Positions 43,362 through 55,465 of a stretch of DNA of 64,000 nucleotides are shown one piece after another. The notes under the pieces are model-generated. The model was given only the letters and a program-made list of their open reading frames with translations. It did not search any database and was not told the origin of the DNA. The stretch covers positions 155,999,741 to 156,063,740 of the forward strand of contig CM041465.1 in NCBI GenBank assembly GCA_023213395.1, written 5' to 3'. Every line of letters starts with the position of its first letter. The first letter of the stretch is position 1. The translations under genes and the position numbers were made by a program. Source of the stretch: Cycas panzhihuaensis (Eukaryota > Cycadophyta).

Positions 43362-44433
43362 GGTTGGTGGGGTACGCCTGCTTAGGTAGGGCTTATGGCA
43401 ATATGCCCATGAAATGAAACTAAAGGGTTCTTTTTTTCTTTTTTTGGTTGTAAGTGTTAGTGATTACCACTCAGTGACTGCAGGGCTAGATATAAATTAT
43501 AGACATTTTACAAAAGTACATCAATATTGAGGTTGCAATGGTCATGACCTTGTCACAGTTGGATTGTGATCAGGTTGCAATAGTGATGACCTAGCCATAA
43601 TTGGGTTGCAACCTAGTTGCAATAGTCACAACCTAGTCATAGTTGGCTTGTGATCTAGTCAATAGTCACAACCTGGTCATAGTTGGGTTGCAACCTGATT
43701 GCAATAGTCATGACCTGGTCATAGTTAGGTTGCAATCTAGTCAATAGTCATGACCTGGTTGTAGTTGGGTTGCGACTTGGTTGCACTTGGGTTGCGACCT
43801 AACTACAATAGTCATGACCTGGTCACAGTTGGGTTGTGACTTGGTTGCAATAGTCATGACCTTGTTGTAGTTGAGTTGTGATCTAGTCAATAAAAAAAAT
43901 AAAAATAAAAGGACAACAAAACCTTAAAAGGCTTAAATTTGTTTTGGAATATGTTAAGAATATTCCTTTTTTTAAATAAGGTTGTGAACTTTATAATGTT
44001 GAAAAAATGTTTTTTGACAACGTCATGCAACTGACGATTTTCTCCTCTTCAGAAGCAGATTTCAAGCAAATCAATGATCAAGAGGCTCCCAAATTTTGTA
44101 GGTAGGCCCATTAGATGATGGCAATTAGGATGAATACCCATGTGCTAGGGTTTAGCCAATTGAATCATGAACGAAGTCATGTTGTTTCTTTCTTAGGGCA
44201 CGTAGATCTGGATAGGGGCATGGTCATTGTACTAGGTCATGATCATAGCTGAGTTGCAAGTAGGGTCGCCGAGTAGGGTCGAGTGCAAATGGAGATGCGA
44301 GAGGCATAGAATCACGAGTAGGGTGGTCGAGCAGGGCCTCGCATGGTCATAAGTAGTGTCAAGAGTAGGGTTAGGAGCATAGTCGAGCAGGTCACAATCA
44401 AACTGAGTAGGGTCATTCACAAGTCACAGGGTC
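43362..44433 (-). other. Gy3 leader with two repeat arrays
   Basis: Non-coding leader between gag and the primer site. It contains an imperfect minisatellite (43530-43892) and a region of repeated GAGTAGGGTCG (44255-44440); see those entries. Confidence 0.65.
43530..43892. repeat. Minisatellite, about 42-bp unit
   Basis: About nine imperfect copies of a unit containing GTCATGACCTGGTCATAGTT and GGGTTGCAACCTAGTTGCAA. Unit length varies because the last part is shortened in some copies. It contains many partial palindromes (TTGCAA, TCATGA). Confidence 0.85.
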
Positions 44434-44440
44434 GCCTACT
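44255..44440. repeat. Degenerate repeats of GAGTAGGGTCG
   Basis: Some eight to ten short variants of GAGTAGGGTCG or GAGCAGGxxxC are interspersed with CATGGTCAT and ACAATCA. Confidence 0.7.
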
Positions 44441-44450
44441 CTAATACTAA
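44434..44450 (-). promoter_or_regulatory. Gy3 primer-binding site, degenerate
   Basis: The minus strand reads TTAGTATTAGAGTAGGC, close to the TGGTATTAGAGTAGGC type of tRNA-iMet primer site, one base from the presumed LTR end. Confidence 0.6.
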
Positions 44451-44451
44451 T

Positions 44452-45200
44452 TGATGTATAAACATTAAGAGGAGGGTGAGAGAGAAGGAGCACCAAGTGA
44501 AAAATGAAAAAAACTCTAAAATGCCTTTCGTATTAAATCCTCCAATATAAATACATGAGTGATAGCTTAGCATGATGGACATTTTTCGTCCATGCATTTC
44601 TTGTTATTTATATAGAGAATCAGAAATAGGAAGGAAGAATAAGGAAAGAAATAAAGAATAAGGAATAAGGACTAAAGATAAAAGAATAAAGAATAAAGAA
44701 TGATGACTACTTATCATCATCTACTACTGATAAATTAATGATTGTCAGTACTCTAAGATTTCTATCTTCCCAAGTTGCAACTTCAAGGTCATCAACTGGT
44801 TTAGTTTTAGGCTTAGTGTTTTTTCCTTCAACAACTTATTTTAGCCTATGCAGGGCCAAGATACTGGAAATTTTAAATTTCCAAGTTACATAATTTTTTC
44901 CATCTAATTTCTGTGATTTTAGCAAACTATAGCTACCAATATTCACAAAAGACACGATGATTTTTTTTTTTGTAAGAAAAGAAGCTTATAAGTAGATGTT
45001 AATTGACCACTAGTATGAGGAAAAAGAAATTACATAGTTACTATAAGTTCTTATGAGCACAAAAAGGCAAAAATAATGATAAAAAATCTTTTTAAAAGGA
45101 TAGAATAAGGAAATAAATGATAAAAGAATTTTAAAAAGACAAACTTTAGGACAAAGGTTAAATTCGAAATAAAATATTCTTAGAATATTCTAATATGTAT
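44452..45200 (-). repeat. Gy3 5' LTR, right boundary uncertain
   Basis: It begins TGATGTATAAAC next to the primer site; the minus strand therefore ends TTTATACATCA. The other end could not be fixed because the partner LTR is not in the window, so 45200 is only an estimate. Confidence 0.5.
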
Positions 45201-45770
45201 AACCTAAAGTTATACACTTTAGAACAAATTAGTTTTGTGGCTCGAAAATTTTTTGCATAGATCAAGTGATGAACTTATGGAGCTTCATATCAAATTTTCT
45301 CTCATCACAATCACTAGATCTAGAGATTTAGTTGTAGATTTATGATGCAATAAGGATCAAAACAAGTATCCTTTCTCAAGGGTTTCGAGCAAGTATTTAC
45401 TAACTATCATTTCTCTAGTCTTCACATAGGTGTAGGAGTAGGCAAAGAAGAGATAGTCGACAAGAAAATGCTTTAGGCAAGTAAATCGTGTGTTAAATAG
45501 CACATGGAGGATAGATACTAATTGCCCCACATTGCGAGGATGCCACTGGGAGTTGATCTACACCACCAGGCACAAGAAGGACAAGGAATTTGGTGCCCAC
45601 GGGCTGTGTAACATGCCCATAGAAGGAGTCATAATAGACCATGCGAAGAGTCTCACCAAACAAGATGCCCATGCAAAGAGTCTCATTAATAGAAATGCCC
45701 ACTCACAACTTAGTCAATAACACAATGATTATAAACTCTCTTTACATGAGACACAAGACACTCAAATGTG
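45201..45770 (-). other. Cp4 interior remnant, not recognised
   Basis: This lies left of the Cp4 primer site and so should be copia leader. No coding motif is seen. CCATGCGAAGAGTCTCACCA and CCATGCAAAGAGTCTCATTA near 45638 and 45668 are a short direct repeat. Confidence 0.4.
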
Positions 45771-45782
45771 GCTCTGATACCA
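45771..45782 (-). promoter_or_regulatory. Cp4 primer-binding site (tRNA-iMet)
   Basis: GCTCTGATACCA, exact complement of TGGTATCAGAGC, abutting the LTR at 45783. Confidence 0.9.
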
Positions 45783-46147
45783 TGTTAGAGAAGAAGGATA
45801 GTAGCAAAATTCATAACATTAGTCACACACACAAGAAGCAAGAAATGAGAAAACACTAATGAGTCACAACTCTCCAAGTTCTCATTGATCAAAATAGTTG
45901 ATTACAATAGATATATATAGAACTACATATCTTCTACTTCCATAGTGGATAATTAATGGCCTACCTTATTTTATGGTGGGTCCTACCTTATTTTATGGTG
46001 GGATAGCCTACCATATTTTATGGTGGCTCTAACCACCAATTTTGACTTCATCTGACTCCCAGAATTAATGGCTTGACTAAGAATATTCCATATGAGGAAA
46101 TATTCTAATTACATGAAAATGAATTTAAATGAACATTACTTCTAACA
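45783..46147 (-). repeat. Cp4 5' LTR (365 bp)
   Basis: Starts TGTTAGAGAAG and ends ACTTCTAACA, inverted TGTTAGA/TCTAACA. A block TACCTTATTTTATGGTGG is repeated three times near 45963-46025. It is a different family from the Cp3 LTR. No partner LTR in the window. Confidence 0.82.
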
Positions 46148-47121
46148 TAATTCAGTGAATGACAGTGTGAAGTTGTAAACTGGCCACCATTGAAACCACA
46201 GTTAAGATTATGTATATGTGTGGTCAAACAAGGCTACACTTCAATGAATGACAATGTGAGACTCATAAGCCAGTCACCATTGAACTGTTGATATGTTGAT
46301 GCATGCGTGAGAATGTTTTCTTAAATCATACAAATCTATAATTTAGTAGATGGCTATGTAAAACTTAAAACCGACCACTACTAAATCCATAGAGAAGATG
46401 ATAACTTCACTTGGTCTAAAACTTGGGACTTGGTGAGCATAAAATACTGAGAGTTTATTTCAAGTGTGAGTGAGAAGAAATCAATACATTCAAAGATGTC
46501 TACTTGGCTACATGCACATCTAACAAAATACAAAATCCAACACAATTGAAGTGTTACCCTATAAGGCTAAACTATTGGAGTATTAAAGAGTGTGCCAATC
46601 AAATTGTAATTTTCAACTTAGATAAGGGATACTGATATAAAGAAGATGTGTAGAGAGCCACATGTTGTGATTGAGTATACTAGGCAATCCTATGTTGCAG
46701 GGATCATAAGAGATCACACTAATAAATGTGGTGAAAATATATTTGTTCTTTTTTGTGTTTTTGTTTATATACATGTGATGTGAGACAATTTATACTCGTG
46801 TTGGAATGTTTTGTATTTATAGTCATTGCGGAATATGGGTTGTAGTTTATCCTCATTGCAGAGAGCCATACTATGGGAATCTTAATTAATTACCCTTTTC
46901 CCATCACCGGTGAGAGGGAGGTCTTCTTTAGAAGGAACCATTTGCTCATTATTGGGCAAAGGATTATTTTCTTCATAATATATAGAAGGAGTCCAAGATT
47001 CCAGAGATTAGTTGAGAGAGGAGTTGTTTCTATTTCTTTGTCATTGAGGTTGTCTCCTCCTATTGTTGTTGTGGCTAAGGAAAGCATCCTTATAGATTAG
47101 TTAGCTCAAATTGGACTTGGA
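46148..47121. other. No recognisable gene; weak repeat
   Basis: Three diverged copies of a segment around TTCAATGAATGACAATGTGA begin near 46151, 46240 and 46342. No coding is seen in the rest. Confidence 0.4.
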
Positions 47122-47844
47122 TTAATTTTGTGTGCATTCTTGGAACTTCATCTTGCAAAAAGTCCAACATTTGTCATTGGAATGACTCTTCACTCCATGG
47201 AGTGAACACCATTGTCCAATATAACCTTCAAGCAGAGGAATGTATTTCTCAGTGGAAGCAATGGTTTTAGATTGACCATCATCTTCTTGTGTGTTGTTAC
47301 CAACATTAGTTTGGGGGACACCCAATTTATGTTCTAAGATACACAGGGCCAAAGTAAATGGATCCAACAATTTGTCTTGAGTGATTGATTTAGGTTCTTT
47401 AGAAGGTAATGTCTTGTCTTGCATGTGGTTAAAAGACTTCATAATAGGTTTAATGCCAACTTGTATTTCAAATATTTCAAGAGCAAGAGCTTTGGTGAGA
47501 GCATCTAGATAACATCTAGGATTCATCTTTAGCATTTCAAAAAGTAGTTGTAGTCCAAGAGCATTTAAGAACAAATCAAGAAGTAGACCATCAGGATATT
47601 AACATTTTGAGGTAAAAACTAGGTCTTGAAATCATTTCACTGATTCTCAATAAGGTTCCTTAGAACCTTGCTTAACAAACATGAGAGATTTGACACCTAG
47701 ATCGATAGGTTTTCCCATGTTAAGATAGGTGAAAAATTGGTCAACTAGTTGTTGGAAAGTAGAAATGGAGTGTGCCAAAGTCAAAGGAGAGTGTGAAACA
47801 AAGCGAACATGTGAAATAAGACAAATAAGAAAGAGAAAGGTCAC
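47122..47844 (-). pseudogene. Gy5 gag fragment
   Basis: Two open stretches in line on the minus strand, separated by two stops, read FQQLVDQFFTYLNMGKPIDL, SLMFVKQGSKEPYxESVKxF, LLLDLFLNALGLQLLFEMLK, LDALTKALALEIFEIQ and then WCSLHGVKSHSNDKCWTFCK. The order (helix-rich Gag core, then a linker, then a C-x-x-H-type cysteine/histidine segment) fits the Retrotrans_gag family. The frame ends at 47122. No protease or RT could be read to its left, so this is an isolated fragment. Confidence 0.6.
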
Positions 47845-48990
47845 AATGGAAGAAATGTATTACAGTGACTGTTATGAGTGTTGACTTGGCCTGTAAAGTT
47901 GTACCTCTATGACATAACCTGTTACTAAAGATAGATCCCATATCATCACTAGTAGGTGGGAGATGCAATATGCACAAATAAGCAAGCAGATGCTTAATCA
48001 AATACAGTGCAAGACAAATGGCAAGTAAATGCATGCAATCAAATGTAGAGTAAAGCAAATAACAAGCAATGAATGCATATCTAATGAGTGAAAGATGAAA
48101 TTATACTTGGTATTCCCAGATTGAGGGTGAGGGGGCCGAAAATTGAGGACATAACTTTTTGTTGTTCCAGGTTACAAGAGTTGATCTAAGATTGAAATAG
48201 TATTTAGAAGTAGATCTTCTACTATCAATGCATTTGGTTAACATTAATTGAGGGGGAGGGGTGGCTCATGCAACCTGGCTCAGACCTAGGTCAAGAGACC
48301 TAGGTCAAAAAAGGGAGTCAACAACTTCCTCCTAGGGCACTATGCATTTGTATGGATATGGATGGGGAAATGCAAGATAAATTAGCAAGGTACAACTGTG
48401 TGTACAAAGGAAAAAGAAAAACAAGCAAGCAATCAAACTCCAATGAAGCTAATCAAAATAAAAACAAGCAACATGTAGCAAACGAAAAGGTCTCAAAAAT
48501 TAGGAGAGTCATCGAGGCATAGATGCTCCACAGACTAACATAGCCCTATGAATCTAACCTCTAACTCTAACCCCCCAAAGATACCAATCTATCCTATCCC
48601 ACCCAACTAAACATCACTATCTGTGTCAACTCGATCTAATAGAATCAAGGAGGACTAATGAGAGAAGAGGCAAAAAGAAATTAGACAATTGGATGAACCT
48701 ACTCATGAATGAGTCGGTGAGGACTCACTCTCCTAGTAACAACTCACCCGAGAGTGTGGGAGGTTCGAGGATGTTCACATCCAATTTCAATATGCCTTAA
48801 ACTCCAAGAGATGAAATAGGGAGAAGAAAATTGCTCTCAACGTAATGAATGGCATCCAATTGATTCTCCCAACCATGCACAACCAAGATAATTGTCCACC
48901 ATCATTCTATTCAAAACATGGTGAATATCTACCCCACTTTAGGTACAAGACCACCCTTACTCAACCGATGATGAAATCCATGTTAAATCT
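47845..48990. other. No recognisable gene
   Basis: AT-rich with a few G runs (48250-48262). Contains TCAGACCTAGGTCAAGAGAC with a nearby second CCTAGGTCAAAA copy. No coding evident. Confidence 0.4.
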
Positions 48991-49450
48991 TATGTTTACA
49001 TGTTAAATATGTACTTTATTCACTTTATTTTTTTATTCATTATTTTGTACTTTATGGGGTGACTTATCACTTAAGTGATAAAGTGCACACCCACATTCCT
49101 CTTAGTGACATAACATTGTAACTAAAGGGTCAAATGGACCCTCATGCATCTTTGCTCACTTGAGAGCCCAAAAGGACACATGTCCTTCATGCATGACATG
49201 TAAAACATGTATTGCATGTAGCTTGGATGTTTGCCACTTGCCAAACATCCAACACTATTAGGTAACCTCAGTTTCTCTATATGTTGAGACCTCTCCTCAT
49301 GTCTCATATGTAGAGTTGGAGTGTAATGTTATGCTATCAGTTTGGTAATCAACTGGTATTCCTTTGGAGTTGGACTAATTCCTTCTCTTCATACTTTGGT
49401 ATCATCTTGTTCCTTTGATCTTGGTCTTGCTTATCTTTTAGTTATGCTCT
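48991..49450. repeat. Dispersed repeat copy B, LTR-like
   Basis: The second copy of the 8105-8560 repeat. It contains an 18-base perfect palindrome, TTATCACTTAAGTGATAA, at 49064-49081, partly lost in copy A. No coding. Confidence 0.65.
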
Positions 49451-52400
49451 TATGCTTTCTAGAACTAGAGTGAACTATCTTCATGATCTTGGATTTTATT
49501 GGTCTTAGGCATTCTTATCCTTTGGCCTTCTCAACAATCCAATTGAGTTCAAGCAACCCCTCTTCTGATATGGGTGAAAACCCTATCCTAAAAAGACTAA
49601 AAACAAAAAACAAAAGTCTAAGTACAACTATATGCAATTTTGATTATATGCACATAGCAAGTAACCTAACTAAAAGCGAAAAAAAATTTCAACCAACAAG
49701 TTTGGGGATTCGCAATGACATGCTAAATCTGCGAACCAACCATGTCTCCAAAAATGCAGAACTCGACCCAAAGCATGGCTCATTCTTTTTTCTCCTTTTG
49801 CTTTTGTGTGATTAATTAAGCAAGAAAGCAATGACAACAAACACGCATAAACAAGCTTGCAAATCAACAATTAAATGTCCCAGAGTGGGACGAGTCAACC
49901 AATCATAAGGGAGCCAATGGGCATGCTCGAACGCGCCCAACCACATGAGCAAAAAGATATTGTTGCAAGTGTGATTTGTATGTCTGAAAGTGTGGTGTTT
50001 TGAACCATGTCTCAAACTATAAAGTGTTGCTTTTTGTATGTTGTTTTAAAGCTATAATATTATGTTTTTTGTAAGTTGCTTGTTTGATGTTGTTGCCAAT
50101 GACAAAAGTTAGGGATCAAGGTTTGGTTTATCGCGTAACAAATGTGTGAATCTTGTCACAAGTAACTTGCAAGCAAATCAACGATAACTGTAGAAAAAGA
50201 TGCTAGAAAATTTTTTAGAAAAAGTAACAAATAAAACCTGAAAATGAAACCTTAAGTCCCTCAAACCATGGTGAACAAACAACAAACTCCATGAAATCCC
50301 CATGCCAAACTTGCAGTAAAATGGTAGAAACAACTACTTACAAATGCACACGTGAGAAATGAAGATGAACATATAAAATCCAATAGAAATTGATCAAAAT
50401 ATCACAAGTCATATAACTGAACAAGAGTTAGAAAACCCTAAAATAAAAACCCTAACAACCTTAGACATTGGAAATGTGGCAACTTGATGAAAATAACCTC
50501 AGCAACCTTGGAACTCAAACGTTGGGAGAAGAAGGTGAGATCTTTCAAATGATTGGGTTCTAGTAGAGTTTTGAGGTGTATAGGCAAGGTTTTTAATGTT
50601 TCCAAGATGAGGTATAGATTAGGGTTTTTAAGCGATTCAGTGAACAATGTGAAACTGAGGAGGTGTAAAAATAGGTGAGAACACTTGTAAATGACTCAAA
50701 CGAAAAGGGGAATACATCAAGAAAATGCCCAACAATGTGTGTGTCAAATTTGAAGTGAATTTGGCAAGCTAAGACCCACTTGCCAGCATTTCCAATCAAG
50801 GTGCAAATTAGGGTTTACGAGTAAACTTGTGAATGATGTGAATTTCGTTAGGTCCAAAAGATTAATTTGTTTAATCATTCAATCATGTTTCTAGGGTCAA
50901 TTTGCTTCACAAGTAGTGATAAATGTGGGCATGCCAAAGGCAAGATTTATGGCACAATCTAGGGTTGAAGAATCACGTTTTTGAAGTTGTTGGCACAACA
51001 TAAAAGTTATGGTTTCAAACTTGCAATGTAGAATATGAATAATTTGTTTTGAAATTAAGTTTAAAATTTCCATGCATTGTTAATCAAACGAGAAAAATGA
51101 AGCAATGATAATGAGAAAATTGAAGTAGAACTAAAACCAAAATGGCAATGAAACCTACTCACCATGTGAAAGATAGAAACCTACTAATGGAGCATCACAA
51201 TGGACCAATTTCACTATGAACAACTGAACCTCTAAAATTTGTAACCCTGAAGCCATCATCAAATATTGGACAAACTGCATCTAAATATACCTTGGGTGCT
51301 CTAGATAAACTTGGCAGAACCTTCAATTTTCTTGAACTTTCTACCAATTCTTCGGAACACAAACCAAGGACCACATCCCAACCAAACTGTTGTCTCTACT
51401 TTCACTATAAAGGAGCATAAGGTTATGGCTATAAATTTTAAACAAGTGATCATGAATTCTAGACAGTATTTGTTGAGTTAGAGAAGGGTAACTAGGCATG
51501 GTGTGATTCTCTTCATGTTGCTCGAGAAATAATAATCCACATGTATGCCTCAATGAATTTGCATGGATTTATTAAGATAAACAAGCTGGCAACAAACTGG
51601 ATAGAAATGTTCTCTTAGGAGAAACTATATATTCAAAATTCTTTCAACAAGAAGTCTAATCACTAAAATTCAATCCAAAGCAATACATATATAGCCCTGT
51701 TGCCTACTAAGATTCAAGACTATGGATGAATTCTAATAAAAATGAACCTAGAAATACTTGTATAGGACCTCTTTGGTCTCAAAGATCAGGTTGTCTCCTT
51801 ACTCTCCTTAGGATGAGAGTCAAAAGCTTTTCATACAAAACCAACAAGAAGGAAAGGAAGGAATCAACAAGATTAAGGGAACCAAAAGTATGTGGACTTG
51901 GTGCACAAAACACCAGGAAGCTCACTAAATCTCCATCAAGTTGAATGTGACAAGATCAAGGGTACCCATCCCAAGAATTTGGATAGGAAGCAAGCATAGA
52001 AATAGGGCTACAATGGATTGTTGAACCAACAAATGTTTCAACACCACACAAGCTTCCTAATGTCCTTCTGACATTGCCTCATGTCTTAGGCAATCCTCCC
52101 TCCACTCTATGTGATAACTCTCTCCCCTTCTATCCTTTCCCTCCTCTGGCCTCTCTTGATCGTCCTCCCCTCTCATGTCTTCGTAACTTCCTCCCCTAGA
52201 GTCCACGTAATTGCCTCCTCTATCTCCCATTCATCTTTCTGTCTCTATCTTACATCTTCGCAACATTTGCAACAACTCTCCCCACCTTTGTCACCCCAAC
52301 CCCACCCCCCCGACCACAATGTTCTCATGTTGTTTGAGTTTGTTGGGTTTATGTGATCAACTCTCTCTTCGCATCCTATCCTCCTCACTATTACTATCCA

Positions 52401-52557
52401 CTCTCATTCCCATTTCATCTCTCTCAGTTGGATGCAAAGCCCCTTAGCAGTTATAATCTACCCTTCATTGGTCTAGCAATCTCTCCACAATCTTTTGTGA
52501 TCTTGGCATTAATGCCTCCTTTTTTTCTGATCCTATTGGCAATTATCCATCATCCAT
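49451..52557. other. No recognisable gene
   Basis: About 3.1 kb of AT-rich DNA; the part 52085-52500 is C/T-rich on the plus strand. Open frames are below 115 codons and show no family motif. I could not see LTR ends with matching duplications here. Confidence 0.45.
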
Positions 52558-53609
52558 TGATCCATTTTCAGATCTATTAATTTTATTGTACTCTTCAAAA
52601 TGAGTATAAAATGATTTATTTTCATGTTTCTAACCTTCATTTGGCGAAAAAATGTCATTTAAATGCTTTAAAATTAGAAAAAATGCAATTATGGTATAAC
52701 TTGTCCTTACCAGTGGTGCAACTAGGTGAGCTGTTGGTGCAGCCAGATGACCTGCCGGTGCAACCAGACCCGCAAATTATGACCAATAGGTGCAATCCAA
52801 AAACAAAAAAACGAAACAACCAAACAGAAAAATAGGATTTTGATGGACGAAACGGATTCTGTTTGACATGAAAAATTATGAGGATGATGTGACATATGTC
52901 CTCTCTCTGTTAGAAGAAAGAAAAAGAGAATTAAATAGATTTAAATCTAGTTTTCAACCAATCAAAAGATGGGAAATAGAAAAACCGTTTTTGGGAAGAA
53001 AACGAACATAGCAGGGTTTAAATCCGCCCGAATTTGTTCAGAAATCGAAGGAAGGAGTGTCCAGCATTTTACAGACGTAGCCAGAGGAGCAGACTCAGAA
53101 ACGAACTCAGAGTAGCTTCCCAAAGAAGAAGAAATGGCTCCAAAACAAAAGACTGCGCAGGCAAATGAGGAGAAATAGAAGTGCAACGGAGAAATTCATC
53201 TGTGAGGCTTTAGAAACAGCCCAGATTCGTCTATGAGGTGTTGAAGAGTCCAAGAAAGACTCAAACGCAGCCAAAGGAGGAGAAATACCAGCCATAGCAG
53301 TCTAGGGAAGATGCCCAGGTAGAAAACTTCTCCAAATAGGGGTTTGTAGCTAAACAACAGCCAAAACTCCTTACAGGAATCACTGGAAGAGACACCGAAG
53401 AGTGTGCAATAGCCCAAAACGCACCCAACACATATTTCTATACTCCCAAATTGTTGTAGTAGTCCTATTCAAGCTCAGCAGAGTGTAAAAATATGGAATT
53501 TTATAAGAAAAATTAAAATAATTTTAAATATAATATATTATTATTGTATATTGTTCTGAATTTGTTTCAATTGGACTAAGTTTTTACTTTTCCATTCAAA
53601 TTCGGATTA
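52558..53609 (+). repeat. Gy6 5' LTR (1052 bp)
   Basis: It starts TGATCCATTTTCAGATC, matching the coding-strand start of the Gy4 LTRs (TGATCCATTTTCGAATC), and ends TTCAAATTCGGATTA against TTCAAAATTCAGATCA. AGTATAAAATG near 52602 is a possible TATA box. The middle is strongly diverged from Gy4. Confidence 0.82.
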
Positions 53610-53616
53610 ATATTTT

Positions 53617-53628
53617 TGGTATCAGAGC
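53617..53628 (+). promoter_or_regulatory. Gy6 primer-binding site (tRNA-iMet)
   Basis: TGGTATCAGAGC, seven bases after the LTR; Gy4 has a similar AT-rich spacer. Confidence 0.9.
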
Positions 53629-53800
53629 CAGGTTCTTAAAAAAAAACTCTTGGGAATTTAGGGATATTTAAAGAAAAAAGAGAGAAAAGCCCTCTTTGTT
53701 TAGCTGTGCAAAAGTTTTTATGAAAACTAGGTTTCAATATTTGTTGACTAGCGAGCCTTTGACTGAACCGCTTGAGAGAGAGTGTAGACAGTGAAGGAAG

Positions 53801-55465
53801 ATGGTTGAGCTGGAGCAAGAGATGGAGAAAAGGTTCATGAAAATGGAGCAAAACCTTGACAAGCTAACTCAGCTTGTGGCACAACTAGTTTCTCAGCAAG
53901 GTGCAACTTCTTCAACAGCCAAAGGCAAAAAAGAAGGAAGAAGATGAATATGTGAAAGAGGAAACAAATGAAGAACCTACAGAAGATCCACAAGCTGAAG
54001 AGGAAAAAGATGACAGTCCATCGATAACAGCACATCCATTCAAAGTAGAGGCGAAACTAGACTTGCCCATCTATGATGGAACCCCAGATGTTGAGAAGTT
54101 AGATGGTTGGTTAGACCAACTAGAAACATATTTTTCAATTTATGGGTACAAAAACCAGTAGAAAATTATTTTTGCTAGGTTAAAATTGTCTAAACATGTA
54201 TTAGTTTGGTGGAATGCATACCTTAAATCCCATAATGTAGCTGAATTCACATGGTAGTGATTTAAAATCCTCCTAAAGAAGCAATTCTACCCTATTGGGT
54301 ATGAAGAGCAGCAAAGGATTAAATGGTAGTATTACTGATAGGAAAGAGGCCAAAATGTCCAAGACTATACAACCAAATTCCAAAAGCAAGTTATTCTATA
54401 GGGCATCTCTTTACTGGGTAAAGGCATTTGCTGAAGTATATTAGAGGGTTGCACTGGCATATTCAGCAAGAACTTCAATTGTTTGAAGTTAAATCGCTCA
54501 ATGAAGCTAACAAGAAAGAAAAGGAGAGGAAAAGGTTTGCAGCTCAAGTAGGTAACAACAAACCTGCTCTAGGAAAGAAGTTTCTAAGAAACGTTGGACA
54601 ACAACCAATTGGGGGTTTTGGTATGAAGAAACAAGCCAATGCCACTCAAATCAAAGTCATTTGCATGCATTGCAAGCGAGCGGGCCACAACATAGAAGAT
54701 TATTGGTTCTTACATCTAGAGAAGCAGCCCTAGAACAAGGGAAAAGGTAAAGCCAAAATTGAAGGTAAAGCTTTACTTAACTCTATAGGAGATGAGGACA
54801 TTTGTGGAACTGAAGGAGCCAATGAGACGTTGATGCTCATGGCCAATGCGGAGCCAAAAAACAACCTACAACAAGTTGATCCAGAGATTAGAGAGGAGCT
54901 CTTCATGGTGAGAATCCAAGTGAAGCAAAGTATGGTTGATGCCATCTTTGATGGAGGAAGCCAAAAGAACTTAATCTCAGAGGCATTGGTGAAAAAGTTG
55001 GGATTAAAAATGCATGCACATCCAAAACCTTATCCTCTTGGATGGATTCAAAAAGACTCAGAGCTACAGGTTACTGATCAATGTAAGTTCAAATTTGCAA
55101 TTTCTAAAAAGTTCATTGATGAAGTTGAATGCGAGGTAGTTCCTTTGGATGTTTGTCAAGTTGTGTTTGGCGGTCCATATCTCTATGACAGAGATGGAGT
55201 CCATCATAGGAGGTTGAGAAAGATTCGGCTCATCAAGGACGGGAAATCATATTTGATCAATGCATCAAAGCCGCAAAGGAAGATCTCTCTCATATCCTCC
55301 CAACAAGCGAAGAGATTGATTAATGCTTGTGGAAAATTTATGCTGCTAATGGTGAAGCAAAAGGTGGAAGAAAAAGAGCAAGCAGAGTCCTCAGTGCAGG
55401 TGCTAGATAGGAAACAATTGCAGCAGATTGAAGGCCTAAGGAATAGGTACAATGACATATTCTAG
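53801..55465 (+). pseudogene. Gy6 gag and protease
   Basis: Start ATG at 53801 (MVELEQEMEKRFMKMEQNLD), homologous to the Gy4 start. A shift near 53920 leads to KKEEDEYVKEETNEEPTEDP and DLPIYDGTPDVEKLDGWLDQ. Stops at Q and W codons follow (KNQ at 54159, EFTW at 54256, and others). The zinc knuckle reads CMHCKRAGHNIEDYW, with the last cysteine changed to tyrosine. The protease part is open from 54830: IFDGGSQKNLISEALVKKLG, PYPLGWIQKDSELQVTDQCK, VVFGGPYLYDRDGVHHRRL, continuing into the linker up to 55465. Confidence 0.88.

Noticed and set aside
43530-43892. CRISPR-like array
   Set aside because: The units vary in length and sequence with no constant repeat and unique spacers; it is a decayed minisatellite in a plant element.
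52111-52580. Overlapping plus-strand frames rich in Ser, Leu and Pro
   Set aside because: They reflect a C/T-rich stretch; several frames are open at once, as expected from composition.
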